A DNA stretch of 64,000 bases, taken from assembly GCF_019801465.1 (NCBI RefSeq), contig NZ_JAHVJA010000006.1, positions 1 to 64,000 on the forward strand, written 5' to 3'. Positions 45,043 through 54,020 of the stretch are shown piece after piece; position 1 is the stretch's first letter; each line of letters opens with the position of its first letter. The translations under genes and the position numbers were made by a program. The DNA is from Leisingera daeponensis (GTDB taxonomy: Bacteria; Pseudomonadota; Alphaproteobacteria; Rhodobacterales; Rhodobacteraceae). Under the pieces are notes generated by a model. The model searched no databases. It saw only the letters and a list, made by a program, of their open reading frames with translations, and was not told where the DNA came from.

Positions 45043-46419
45043 CTAAATGCCGTCCTCCACGAACCGGCGCAGCCCGGCTAACTGGCCCGGAAGTTCTCCA
45101 GCTTGCGACTGGCAGAATCCTATCAGCAGCCCTTGTGCCGCGCCATCCGGGTCATGAGGCGACAGCGGCTGGACGCCATAACCCTCAGCGGCCGCGCGGC
45201 GGCAGATCTCCGCGTCCTTCCGGGGCCGCTTCAGGTGAAAGGCGATCTGCATGCCGGCGTTGTGACGGTGGAAGGAACCGAGTGTTTCCGGCCACTGCGC
45301 CAACGCCTCAGCCGCCGCGGCATAGCGTTCGGCATAGAGCCTGCGGGCGCGGCGGATGTGGCGGTCGTATTGGCCCGATGCCATGAACTCCGCCAGTGGC
45401 CGCTGCGCGGTGACGGCAGCGCCTGCGCTCGGGTGGATGAACTGCGCCCGGAATTGCGGCACCAGAACCGGCGGCAGGATCGCATAACCCAGCCGCAGCG
45501 CGTGGGAAAACGTCTTGGAAAAGGTGCCGACATAGATGCAGCGCCCCTCGCGGTCGAGCGCAGCCATTGCTGGCACCGGCTGGCCGCCATAGCGGAACTC
45601 GCTGTCGAAATCATCCTCGATGATCCAGCCGCCGCTTTCCTTGGCTGCCTTTAGAAAAGCCTGCCGCTGCGGCACTGGCAGGGTGCCGCCCAGCGGAAAC
45701 TGATGTGAGGGGGTCAGCAGGGTGACCTTGGCCATCTGCCGCGGCCTCTCAGCGCCGCGCGGGCCTGCCCGCAGCCATCGCACTTTCCAGCCGCGCGACA
45801 AGGCAAAGCGCTGGGTGGGGGTGAACCCAGGGGTTTCCAGCGCAATGTCTTCGCCTTCCACCAGAAACTCCATCGCCAGTTCCAGCGCCTCGCGTGCGCC
45901 GCTGGTCACCAGCACCTGCTCCGCGCTGCACTCGATGCCCCGCCACCGCGCCGCATAGGCCGCAATTTCCTTGCGCAACTCGGGGTCGCCAAAGCCGTCT
46001 TCCTGGTGACACAGGCTCAGCGGGTCCATTCTTGCCACCCGAGCAACACAGCGCGCCCACGGGCGCGCAGGAAACACCTCCGGGTCCGGCGCGCCGGGCA
46101 GCAGCATACCCGGTGCAGGAGGCGGTGGCGCTGCAATCGGCTTGGCAGGAACCTCCGGCGGCCGGATCGGCGCAACGTCGCAGACAAATATCCCGGCGCC
46201 CTGCCGGGATTCAGCAAAGCCTTCGGCCACCAATTGGTCATAGGCCGTCACAACGGTGGAGCGCGCCACCCCTAGATCATGCGCCAGCGCCCGCGACGAA
46301 GGCAGCCGGGTGCCGATGCGAAGGCTCCCCTCGCTGATCCTGCACCGCATCGCCGCGACGATCTGCAGATACAGCGGCTCAGCCTTACTGCCAAAAACCA
46401 TACCGGACAGGTCAATCAT
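45043..46419 (-). CDS. MocR-type PLP-dependent transcriptional regulator
   Basis: The 458-residue product combines an N-terminal GntR winged helix (about 10-75: YLQIVAAMRCRISEGSLRIGTRLPSSRALAHDLGVARSTV, a span with the HTH) with a class I aminotransferase-like domain. PLP-site residues are visible in SGAREALELAM, EDDFDSEFRYGG and FSKTFSHALRLGY (PLP lysine). It is divergent from a PNPOx-like gene. The intergenic region has a direct repeat ACTGGA at 46420-46425 and 46444-46449, a plausible MocR binding site. The family includes PdxR, but the target pathway is uncertain here. Confidence 0.88.
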   Translation of the reverse strand: MIDLSGMVFGSKAEPLYLQIVAAMRCRISEGSLRIGTRLPSSRALAHDLGVARSTVVTAYDQLVAEGFAESRQGAGIFVCDVAPIRPPEVPAKPIAAPPPPAPGMLLPGAPDPEVFPARPWARCVARVARMDPLSLCHQEDGFGDPELRKEIAAYAARWRGIECSAEQVLVTSGAREALELAMEFLVEGEDIALETPGFTPTQRFALSRGWKVRWLRAGPRGAERPRQMAKVTLLTPSHQFPLGGTLPVPQRQAFLKAAKESGGWIIEDDFDSEFRYGGQPVPAMAALDREGRCIYVGTFSKTFSHALRLGYAILPPVLVPQFRAQFIHPSAGAAVTAQRPLAEFMASGQYDRHIRRARRLYAERYAAAAEALAQWPETLGSFHRHNAGMQIAFHLKRPRKDAEICRRAAAEGYGVQPLSPHDPDGAAQGLLIGFCQSQAGELPGQLAGLRRFVEDGI

Positions 46420-46514
46420 ACTGGACTGCTCTTTTTGTCAGAAACTGGAAGTTAATATCAACCCAGTGTGCGCGTAGCTGTCACGCGAAACAATAAGAAA
46501 TATGAGGTCAGCCG

Positions 46515-47180
46515 ATGCGCCAGTCCGAAGATCCAGCCGCCCTGAAATCCGGCCGCAGCCGCCTGCGCCGTGCCCATGAACGCGGGCATTATGACCGTGA
46601 GAGCCTGTATCAGGTGCTCGACGCCATGCCGTTGGCACATATTGGCTACCAGATCGGCGGCGCCACCTCGGTGCTGCCGACCCTGCAATGGCGCGAGGGG
46701 GACCACGTCTACTGGCACGGTTCTGCAGCCAGCCGGGCGATCCGCGCGATGGCAGGGGCGGAGGTCTGCCTGACCGTCACCTGCATGGATGGCTATGTGC
46801 TGGCGCGCTCGGCTTTCCATCACTCCGTCAACTTCCGGTCCGCGATGCTGTTCGGGGTGGCTGAAAAGGTCGCGGGCAATGATGCTAAGGCGGCCAGCCT
46901 CAAGGCGATGGTGGACCATGTGTTTCCCGGCCGATGGGATACCTTGCGCCCGATGAATGCGCAGGAGCTAAAGGCGACTGCGGTGCTGCGGATGCCGATC
47001 GAGGAAGGCGCTGCCAAGATCCGTTCCGGCCCGCCCAAGGATGACGAGGAAGACTACAGTCTGCCGATCTGGGCCGGCGTGGTACCGATGGCGATGGAAC
47101 TGAAGCCGCCGCAGCCTGATCCTGCCAATCTGGAGGGGATTGTGATGCCCGACCATCTGAGCCGCATCCGCATTGGCTGA
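46515..47180 (+). CDS. Pyridoxamine 5'-phosphate oxidase-like (FMN-binding split barrel) protein
   Basis: A 221-residue member of the flavin-reductase/Nim-like split-barrel group: MPLAHIGYQIGGATSVLPTLQWREGDHVYWHGSAASR (in part), followed by VCLTVTCMDGYVLARSAFHHSVNFRSAMLFG. Such proteins bind FMN, F420 or haem and often act as small reductases. It is divergent from a MocR regulator, a common pairing, and is probably its target. The C-terminus (WAGVVPMAMEL) also matches the group. Substrate unknown. Confidence 0.85.
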   Translation: MRQSEDPAALKSGRSRLRRAHERGHYDRESLYQVLDAMPLAHIGYQIGGATSVLPTLQWREGDHVYWHGSAASRAIRAMAGAEVCLTVTCMDGYVLARSAFHHSVNFRSAMLFGVAEKVAGNDAKAASLKAMVDHVFPGRWDTLRPMNAQELKATAVLRMPIEEGAAKIRSGPPKDDEEDYSLPIWAGVVPMAMELKPPQPDPANLEGIVMPDHLSRIRIG

Positions 47181-47186
47181 AACGAA

Positions 47187-47211
47187 AAGGCGCGCCGTCA
47201 TGGCGCGCCTT
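47187..47211 (-). terminator. Rho-independent terminator (mainly for the MORN gene)
   Basis: Stem AAGGCGCGCC / GGCGCGCCTT with a 5-base loop. The minus strand continues TTTTCGTTT, so it best terminates the MORN gene; it also follows the plus-strand PNPOx-like gene by seven bases. Confidence 0.8.
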
Positions 47212-47224
47212 CATTCCGTCGGAC

Positions 47225-48646
47225 TTACTCAGTCTGGCTGGCGTCTCCGGTTTCCTGGCTAACCAGTGCACCGTTCTCCCAAGTGCCGTCCGCCTGCTGG
47301 CCGCTGGCGTATTTCATCGTGCCGGGGCCCTGGCGCTTGCCGTTGACAAAGCTTCCCTCGTAGACGTCGCCGTTGGCATAGGTTGCAACGCCCTGGCCGT
47401 AGATTTTACCTTCCTGCCATTCTCCCGCGTAGGTAAAGCCGTCCGGCATCACGATCTTGCCCTGCCCGTGTCGCTGGTTGTTGGCGAAATCGCCTGTGTA
47501 GACCGATCCGTCCGCATAGGTCACCGTCGCCTCGCCGTGGCGCTGTCCGTCTTGCCAGCCGCCTTCATAGCGGTAGCCGTCGGCGTAGATCATCACCCCT
47601 TGGCCGTGGTTCTTGGCGTTCTTGAAACCACCGGTATAGGTGAGGCCGCTGGGGTAGGTGGCGGTGCCTTCGCCCTCGATGACACCTGCGACCCAATCCC
47701 CTTCATAGGTGGAACCGTCCGGATAGGTGATCTTGCCCTGGCCTTCGGCCAGGTCGTCGCGGAAATCGCCCTCGTAGACCGAACCGTCGGGATAGGTCAT
47801 TGTCCCCTTGCCGTCGATCTGGCCGCGGGCCCAGTCGCCGGTGTAGGTGTAGCCGTCTCTCTCGGTTATGGTGCCGGTGCCGTGGCGCTGATCGTCGGCA
47901 AACATGCCAATATAGACATCACCATTGGCGTAGGTCATTTTGCCTTGGCCGTGGCGGCGGGTGTTCTTCAGCTCCCCTTCATAGACATCGCCATTGGGGT
48001 GCGCCTGGCGGCCGGTTCCCTGCATCTGGCTGGCCACCCACTCACCTTCGTAGACAAGTCCCTCCGGGGTTTCGAGCCGGCCCCGCCCTTGCAGTTGGCC
48101 ATCAAACACCTGGCCCTCATAAACCGTGCCGTCTGCATAGGTGATCTTGGCCTGGCCTTCCTGGCGTCCTTCAGCCCAGCCGCCGTCATAGGTGTAGCCG
48201 TCCGGCGAGGTCATCACGCCCTGGCCATGACGTTTGCCATTGGCAAAGCTGCCCTGGTAGCGCACTCCGCTGGCGTAAACTGACATGCCGTCGCCGTGGA
48301 TCTGGCCGTCCTGCCAGCCGCCCTCATAGGTGCTGCCATCGGCGCGGGTCAGCTTGCCCAGCCCGTGCGGCTTGCCCTGCGCGAACTCGCCTTCATAGAC
48401 CGACCCGTCCGGAAACCGCGCGACACCCTGGCCGCGCACTTCGCCTTCGACCCAGTCGCCGGTGTATTCATAGCCGTTCGGCAGCTTGTAGGTGCCGGTG
48501 CCATGCTGCAAGCCGTTGCGAAAGGTGCCTTCATAGACGCCGCCGATTTCATCCTGGGTGGTGATGACCTCGCCTTCCTGCGCCAGCGCGGGAGAGGCCA
48601 GAGCCAAAAGGGTGGAAATCGCGAATGCGGTGCCGAAACGGGTCAT
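47225..48646 (-). CDS. Exported MORN-repeat protein
   Basis: The 473-residue product has a signal peptide ending SPALAQEG followed by about 18 complete 23-residue MORN repeats and a partial one. The typical unit is VYEGDFRDDLAEGQGKITYP plus DGS. The repeats fill residues about 35-455 with almost no other sequence, and the C-terminus is short and acidic. MORN repeats form elongated beta-hairpin stacks; in bacteria they are reported in exported proteins and in effectors, and in eukaryotes in lipid-proximal scaffolds. No enzymatic domain is seen. It is a single-gene transcript. Confidence 0.9.
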   Translation of the reverse strand: MTRFGTAFAISTLLALASPALAQEGEVITTQDEIGGVYEGTFRNGLQHGTGTYKLPNGYEYTGDWVEGEVRGQGVARFPDGSVYEGEFAQGKPHGLGKLTRADGSTYEGGWQDGQIHGDGMSVYASGVRYQGSFANGKRHGQGVMTSPDGYTYDGGWAEGRQEGQAKITYADGTVYEGQVFDGQLQGRGRLETPEGLVYEGEWVASQMQGTGRQAHPNGDVYEGELKNTRRHGQGKMTYANGDVYIGMFADDQRHGTGTITERDGYTYTGDWARGQIDGKGTMTYPDGSVYEGDFRDDLAEGQGKITYPDGSTYEGDWVAGVIEGEGTATYPSGLTYTGGFKNAKNHGQGVMIYADGYRYEGGWQDGQRHGEATVTYADGSVYTGDFANNQRHGQGKIVMPDGFTYAGEWQEGKIYGQGVATYANGDVYEGSFVNGKRQGPGTMKYASGQQADGTWENGALVSQETGDASQTE

Positions 48647-48828
48647 GGAAAACCTCTGCCTGCCCAGGGATTACGGTGCTGCTGCCATATTGGGTTGCTC
48701 GCCCGGAAACTAAGCTACCGTAACACTGGCCGCAATGTCTTTTCCCGGGCCCGGGCCCCTTGCCCTTCCCCTTGGCCGTCAATCTGGTAAATGGCTGAGG
48801 TAGGAAATTTGCAAAGGGCCCTAGCAGC

Positions 48829-50487
48829 ATGGCAGACCGTTTCCGCGTGACACTGGCGCAGCTGAACCCCACCGTGGGCGACCTGGCGGGCAATGCCGCC
48901 AAGGCCCGCGCCGCCTGGGAGGAGGGCCGCAAGGCCGGCGCCGATCTGGTGGCGCTGCCGGAAATGTTCATCACCGGCTACAACACCCAGGACCTGGTGA
49001 TGAAGCCGGCCTTCCATACCGCCGCCATCGCCGAAGTGGAAAAACTGGCAGCAGACTGCGCTGATGGCCCGGCGCTGGCGATCGGCAGCCCGTGGGTTGA
49101 GGGCGCACAGCTTTATAATGCCTACCTGATCCTCAAGGGCGGCAAGATCGCCTCCCGCAGCCTCAAGCACCACCTGCCGAATGAAACCGTGTTCGACGAG
49201 GTGCGGATTTTTGAGGCCGGTCCGCTGGGCGGCCCCTATTCTGTTGGCTCCACCCGCATCGGCTCCCCTATCTGCGAGGACGGCTGGCATGAGGATGTCG
49301 CGGAAACTCTGGCCGAAACCGGAGCCGAGTTCCTGCTGATCCCCAACGGCTCTCCCTATTACCGCAACAAAATGGAGGTGCGCTTCAACCACATGGTGGC
49401 GCGCGCGGTCGAAACTCACCTGCCTGTGATCTATCTGAACATGGTGGGAGGTCAGGATGATCAGGTTTTCGACGGCGGCTCCTTTGTCTTGCATCCAGGC
49501 GGCGCCTTGGCTCTGCAGATGCCCGTGTTCGACGAGGCCTATGCCCATCTAGACCTGAAGCGCACCGATGACGGCTGGCGCGCGGTCGAGGGAGAAAAGG
49601 CGCATCTGCCGGATGAGTGGGAGCAGGATTACCGGGTGATGGTGGAATCCTTGCGCGACTACATGGGCAAAACCGGTTTCAGGAAGGTTCTGCTGGGGCT
49701 TTCGGGCGGTGTGGACTCGGCCATCGTTGCAGCCATCGCTGTGGACGCACTCGGCGCTGAAAACGTTCGCTGCGTGATGCTGCCGTCCGAGTACACCAGC
49801 CGGGAATCGCTCGAGGATGCCGAAGCTGTGGCAAAGGCGCTGGGCGTCCACTACGATTACGTCCCGATCTCCGAGGGCCGTGCCGCCATCACCAACACGC
49901 TGGCACCGCTGTTTGAAGGGATGGAGCCGGGGCTTGCTGAGGAGAACATCCAGTCCCGCCTGCGCGGCTTGCTCCTGATGGCAATGTCCAACAAGTTCGG
50001 GGAAATGCTCCTGACCACCGGCAATAAATCGGAAGTTGCCGTCGGCTATGCCACGATCTACGGTGACATGAGCGGGGGGTACAACCCGATCAAGGACTTG
50101 TACAAAACACGCGTGTTCGAAACCTGCCGCTGGCGCAACGCCAACCACAGGCCCTGGATGAAAGGGCCTGAAGGCGAGGTGATCCGCCCCAATGTGATCG
50201 ACAAACCGCCCAGTGCCGAGCTGCGGGAGGATCAGAAGGACAGCGACAGCCTGCCGGATTACCCGGTGCTGGACGCGATCCTGGACATCCTTGTCGATCA
50301 GGATGGATCAATCTCAGATTGTGTTGCGGCCGGTTTTGAACGGGATACTGCAAAACGTGTCGAGCATTTGGTTTACATCAGCGAATACAAGCGCTTCCAG
50401 TCCGCCCCCGGCGCCCGGCTGACCCGGCGCGCGTTCTGGCTGGACCGCCGCTACCCGATCGTGAACCGCTGGCGCGACCCTTCCTGA
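48829..50487 (+). CDS. nadE: Glutamine-hydrolysing NAD+ synthase
   Basis: A 552-residue two-domain enzyme for the final step of NAD synthesis. The N-terminal nitrilase-type glutaminase (about 1-265) shows its Glu-Lys-Cys triad in LPEMFITGYN, SLKHHLPNE and GSPICEDGWHED. The C-terminal synthetase has the PP-loop LGLSGGVDSAI (near residue 290) and LLTTGNKSEVAVGYATIYGD. Length matches glutamine-dependent NadE of alphaproteobacteria. It is divergent from the MORN gene. Confidence 0.96.
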   Translation: MADRFRVTLAQLNPTVGDLAGNAAKARAAWEEGRKAGADLVALPEMFITGYNTQDLVMKPAFHTAAIAEVEKLAADCADGPALAIGSPWVEGAQLYNAYLILKGGKIASRSLKHHLPNETVFDEVRIFEAGPLGGPYSVGSTRIGSPICEDGWHEDVAETLAETGAEFLLIPNGSPYYRNKMEVRFNHMVARAVETHLPVIYLNMVGGQDDQVFDGGSFVLHPGGALALQMPVFDEAYAHLDLKRTDDGWRAVEGEKAHLPDEWEQDYRVMVESLRDYMGKTGFRKVLLGLSGGVDSAIVAAIAVDALGAENVRCVMLPSEYTSRESLEDAEAVAKALGVHYDYVPISEGRAAITNTLAPLFEGMEPGLAEENIQSRLRGLLLMAMSNKFGEMLLTTGNKSEVAVGYATIYGDMSGGYNPIKDLYKTRVFETCRWRNANHRPWMKGPEGEVIRPNVIDKPPSAELREDQKDSDSLPDYPVLDAILDILVDQDGSISDCVAAGFERDTAKRVEHLVYISEYKRFQSAPGARLTRRAFWLDRRYPIVNRWRDPS

Positions 50488-50614
50488 GGCGCGCATTAAC
50501 CCTCTGAAGGCGCAGGTTTTTCTGCACTTTCAAAAAGGCGGCTGTACCTTTCTGCTGCCGGTAATGCCCTGATATGCGGCGGAAAAATCACAATGGCGGA
50601 ATGCGGCGCAACCG

Positions 50615-51997
50615 GTGTCGCATGCACGCTGGACCAGCGCTTTGGCACCGGGCATAGATGCCTTCATGCCTGGACCCAGACTGCCTCATTTCCAACCTGA
50701 TCTGGCCTTGCCCAAGGCCGTCGACGCCGTTGTGATCGGCGGCGGCATCATTGGCGCCAGCACCGCGCTGGAACTGGCCGAACGAGGCCATTCTGTGCTG
50801 CTTTGCGAGAAGGGCCAGATCGCGGGAGAGCAGAGTTCGCGCAACTGGGGATGGGTGCGGATTGCCTGCCGCGACCCGCGTGAAATCCCGCTGATGGCAG
50901 AGTCGCTGCGCCTGTGGGACGGTCTGGCAGAGCGCACAGGGCATGAAACCGGCTTCACCCGCTCCGGAATTCTCTATACCGCGGAAGGCGCCAAGCGCGA
51001 GGCCCAGCTGGAACGCTGGCTGCACAACCTCGACGGCTGGGAGCAGGGCGCCCGTTTGATCCGCGGCGAACGGCTGGCGCAGCTGATGCCCGGGCATCAG
51101 ACCGCAACCCGTGCGGCACTGCACACGCCGTTGGACGGCCGGGCCGAACCGCAGCTGGCGACCCATGCCATCGCCTCCGCCGCCCGTGCGGCCGGCGCCC
51201 GGGTGATGACAGACTGCGCCGTTCGCTGTGTTGAAACCTCCGCTGGCCGCATCAGCGGCGTGATGACCGAACGCGGACGGGTGGCCTGTTCCGCCGTAGT
51301 CACCGCCGGCGGCGCCTGGTCGCGGCTGTTCCTGGGCAACGCGGGCGTGAACCTGCCGCAGCTCAAGGTGCTGAACTCGGTCCTGCGTACATCGCCTGTG
51401 CAAGGCGGCCCGGAAACCGCGGTGCGAAGCGGCAACCTTGGCCTGCGCAAGCGGGCGGACGGTGGCTACACGGTCTCAGACGCGATGGAGAATGTGGTGG
51501 ACATCGTTCCCGACAGTTTGCGCCTTGGCTGGAAATACCTGCGCAGCCTGCGCCAGGAATGGCGGGCGCTGCAGTTCCGGATCTCCGGCCGTTGGGCGGA
51601 GGAAGCGGCCCAGGCCCGCCGCTGGGGCCCGCAGGACACCACCCCGTTCGAACAGTGCCGCGTACTTGACCCGGCGCCCTCGCAGAAGGCGCTGAAAAGC
51701 GGCTGGGCCGCCGCGCAAAAAGCCTTCCCGGTGCTGCAGAACGCCGACGTGGTGCAAAGCTGGGCCGGGCTGATGGATGTGACGCCTGATGCGATCCCGG
51801 TCATCTCGCAGGTGGACAGCCTGCCGGGGCTGTTCATCGCCACCGGTTTCTCCGGCCACGGTTTCGGAATCGGTCCCGCCGCAGGACGGCTGACGGCGGA
51901 TCTGGTTACCGGCAGCACCCCGGTCGTCGATCCGCGCGCCTTCCGCTTGTCCCGGTTCACCGACGGCAGCAGTTACGGGCCGCAAACCGGCTATTGA
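50615..51997 (+). CDS. FAD-dependent oxidoreductase (DAO/GlpO family)
   Basis: A 460-residue amine/amino-acid oxidase-type flavoprotein with the dinucleotide motif AVVIGGGIIGASTALELAERGH near residue 37, the second FAD segment QSSRNWGWVRIACRD and a C-terminal GFSGHGFGIGPAAGRL motif near residue 415. The C-terminal region suggests a D-amino-acid dehydrogenase/sarcosine oxidase-like role; the substrate is unknown. The start is GTG at 50615. No partner transporter is adjacent, so context gives little help. Confidence 0.85.
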   Translation: MSHARWTSALAPGIDAFMPGPRLPHFQPDLALPKAVDAVVIGGGIIGASTALELAERGHSVLLCEKGQIAGEQSSRNWGWVRIACRDPREIPLMAESLRLWDGLAERTGHETGFTRSGILYTAEGAKREAQLERWLHNLDGWEQGARLIRGERLAQLMPGHQTATRAALHTPLDGRAEPQLATHAIASAARAAGARVMTDCAVRCVETSAGRISGVMTERGRVACSAVVTAGGAWSRLFLGNAGVNLPQLKVLNSVLRTSPVQGGPETAVRSGNLGLRKRADGGYTVSDAMENVVDIVPDSLRLGWKYLRSLRQEWRALQFRISGRWAEEAAQARRWGPQDTTPFEQCRVLDPAPSQKALKSGWAAAQKAFPVLQNADVVQSWAGLMDVTPDAIPVISQVDSLPGLFIATGFSGHGFGIGPAAGRLTADLVTGSTPVVDPRAFRLSRFTDGSSYGPQTGY

Positions 51998-52070
51998 GGC
52001 ATCCGCCCGGCTTGATGCGGGCTGTCAGAGCGCTGGCTGCGCACTATCATTACGGCAGGAGGGCTGGCGG

Positions 52071-52499
52071 ATGAGCCGGAACAAGACTGTCCCGACGGGC
52101 GCAAGCGTCGAAGAGTTTCTGCAATCTGTGGAGCCGGAGCGAAAATCGGTCGAAGCGCAGGAGCTGGACAGGCTGTTCCGAAAGGTGACCGGTTTCCAGC
52201 CGCACATGTGGGGCCCGTCCATCATCGGTTACGGCTGCTACCGCTACCGCTATGCGACGGGCCGGGAAGGGGAATTCCTGGCCACCGGATTTGCCCCGCG
52301 CCGGGCGCGCCATTCGATCTACATCATGCCGGGCTATCAGGACTACAGTGCCATCCTGTCCCGCCTGGGCAAGCACAAGCTGGGCAAAAGCTGCCTCTAT
52401 GTGAACAAGCTCGCTGATATTGACCTCGATGTTCTGGCTGAACTGATCAAAGCAGGCCTCAGGGATCTGAACGGGATCTGGCCAGTGCAGCCGGAATGA
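52071..52499 (+). CDS. DUF1801 domain-containing protein
   Basis: A 142-residue protein matching the DUF1801 (YdhG-like) fold: VEEFLQSVEPERKSVEAQELDRLFRKVTGFQPHMWGPSIIGYG (in part), then HSIYIMPGYQDYSAILSRLGKHKLGKSCLYVNKLADID. The family is of uncertain function. The ATG follows AGGAGGG at about 52060. It is preceded by the FAD oxidoreductase and followed by gltX, all on the plus strand but spaced as separate units. Confidence 0.85.
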   Translation: MSRNKTVPTGASVEEFLQSVEPERKSVEAQELDRLFRKVTGFQPHMWGPSIIGYGCYRYRYATGREGEFLATGFAPRRARHSIYIMPGYQDYSAILSRLGKHKLGKSCLYVNKLADIDLDVLAELIKAGLRDLNGIWPVQPE

Positions 52500-52624
52500 C
52501 CGCCGGGCTTTTCTCTTTGCAGGAATACTTGTTCCGCAGACCTCCGCCGAAAACACGTTAACGTCTGCGAAACTGGACAAATTGCGGCCCATGTGACAAG
52601 GGGCAGGGCAACAGGAGACTCGTG

Positions 52625-53950
52625 ATGACCACCACCCGTTTTGCCCCGTCGCCGACCGGCTATATCCACGTCGGCAACCTGCGCACCGCGCTGATGAACT
52701 ATCTGATCGCCCGCAAGGCAGGCGGCACCTTCATCCTGCGCATTGACGACACCGACCCGGAGCGGTCCAAGGAAGAATACGTCGATGCCATCAAGCAGGA
52801 CCTGGAATGGCTGGGCCTGACCTGGGACAAAGTGGAGCGCCAGTCCGAGCGTCTTGACCGTTATGTCGCCGCCGCCGACAAGCTGCGCGAAATCGGCCGC
52901 TTTTACGAGGCGTTTGAGACCCCGACCGAGCTGGACCTGAAGCGCAAAAAGCAGCTGAACATGGGCAAGCCGCCGGTCTATGACCGCGCCGCTCTGAACC
53001 TGTCCGAGGACGAGAAAGCCGCCCTGCGCGCCGAGCGCGGGGATGGCGTCTGGCGCTTCAAGCTGGACCATGAACGGATCGAATGGACCGACGGAATCCT
53101 GGGCGACATCTCCATCGACGCGGCCTCGGTCTCCGACCCGGTGCTGATCCGCGGCGACGGCCAGTTCCTTTACACCCTGGCCTCTGTGGTGGATGACACC
53201 GAAATGGGCGTGACCCATGTGGTGCGCGGCTCCGACCATGTGACCAACACTGCCACCCAAATCCAGATCATCGAGGCGCTGGGCGGTTCTGTACCCTCCT
53301 TCGCCCACCACTCGCTGCTGACCGGCCCGCAGGGCGAGGCGTTGTCCAAGCGCCTGGGCACCCTGGCGCTGCGCGACCTGCGCGAAGCAGGCGTGCAGCC
53401 GATGGCGCTGCTCAGCCTGATGGCGCGCCTGGGCTCTTCTGATCCGGTTGAGCTGCGCACGGAGCTGGCAGAACTGATTGACGGCTTTGACATCAACCGC
53501 TTTGGTGCCGCCCCCACCAAGTTCGACGTCGAAGACCTTTATCCGCTGACCGCACGCCACCTGCAGTCGCTGCCGCTGGACGCCGTGCAGGGCCACGTTG
53601 ACGCGCTGGGCGTTCCGGCGGACAAGCAGGCTGCCTTTTGGGATATGGCCAAAGAAAACATCACCACGCTGAAAGATCTGGCTGGTTGGTGGGAACTGTG
53701 CCGCGATGGGGCCGAACCGCTGGTGGCTGATGAGGACAAGGACTTCATAGCCCAGGCGATGACGCTGCTGCCCGAAGGCCCTTACGACAGCGAGAGCTGG
53801 GGCAAGTGGACCGCCGCAGTGAAAGAGGCGACGGGGCGTAAGGGAAAGGGTCTTTTCATGCCTTTACGCAAGGCGGTGACCGGCATGGAGCGCGGCCCCG
53901 ACATGTCCGCCCTGCTGGCGCTGATGGAAACCGTGCGCGCCCGCGGCTGA
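52625..53950 (+). CDS. gltX: Glutamate-tRNA ligase
   Basis: A 441-residue class I synthetase with the HIGH-type motif APSPTGYIHVGNLRTAL in part (residues about 6-21) and a KMSKS-type loop reading EALSKRLGT (near residue 240). Canonical GluRS has KLSKR(H/L)G, so the first lysine is replaced by alanine. Many alphaproteobacteria carry two gltX genes, one of which mainly charges tRNA-Gln for transamidation; this may be the second type, but that is inference. ATG at 52625 is preferred to the GTG three bases before it, after GGAG. It ends at a terminator. Confidence 0.93.
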   Translation: MTTTRFAPSPTGYIHVGNLRTALMNYLIARKAGGTFILRIDDTDPERSKEEYVDAIKQDLEWLGLTWDKVERQSERLDRYVAAADKLREIGRFYEAFETPTELDLKRKKQLNMGKPPVYDRAALNLSEDEKAALRAERGDGVWRFKLDHERIEWTDGILGDISIDAASVSDPVLIRGDGQFLYTLASVVDDTEMGVTHVVRGSDHVTNTATQIQIIEALGGSVPSFAHHSLLTGPQGEALSKRLGTLALRDLREAGVQPMALLSLMARLGSSDPVELRTELAELIDGFDINRFGAAPTKFDVEDLYPLTARHLQSLPLDAVQGHVDALGVPADKQAAFWDMAKENITTLKDLAGWWELCRDGAEPLVADEDKDFIAQAMTLLPEGPYDSESWGKWTAAVKEATGRKGKGLFMPLRKAVTGMERGPDMSALLALMETVRARG

Positions 53951-53972
53951 CCCCTGCCAGGCTCAATAAAGG

Positions 53973-54000
53973 AAGGCGGTGCTTCAGGGCGCCGCCTTTT
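53973..54000 (+). terminator. Rho-independent terminator of gltX
   Basis: Stem AAGGCGGTGC / GCGCCGCCTT (10 bp, one G-U pair), 6-base loop, followed by TTTTGCTTCTT. It is convergent with the DUF2254 gene. Confidence 0.8.
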
Positions 54001-54020
54001 GCTTCTTCTACAGAGCCGGA

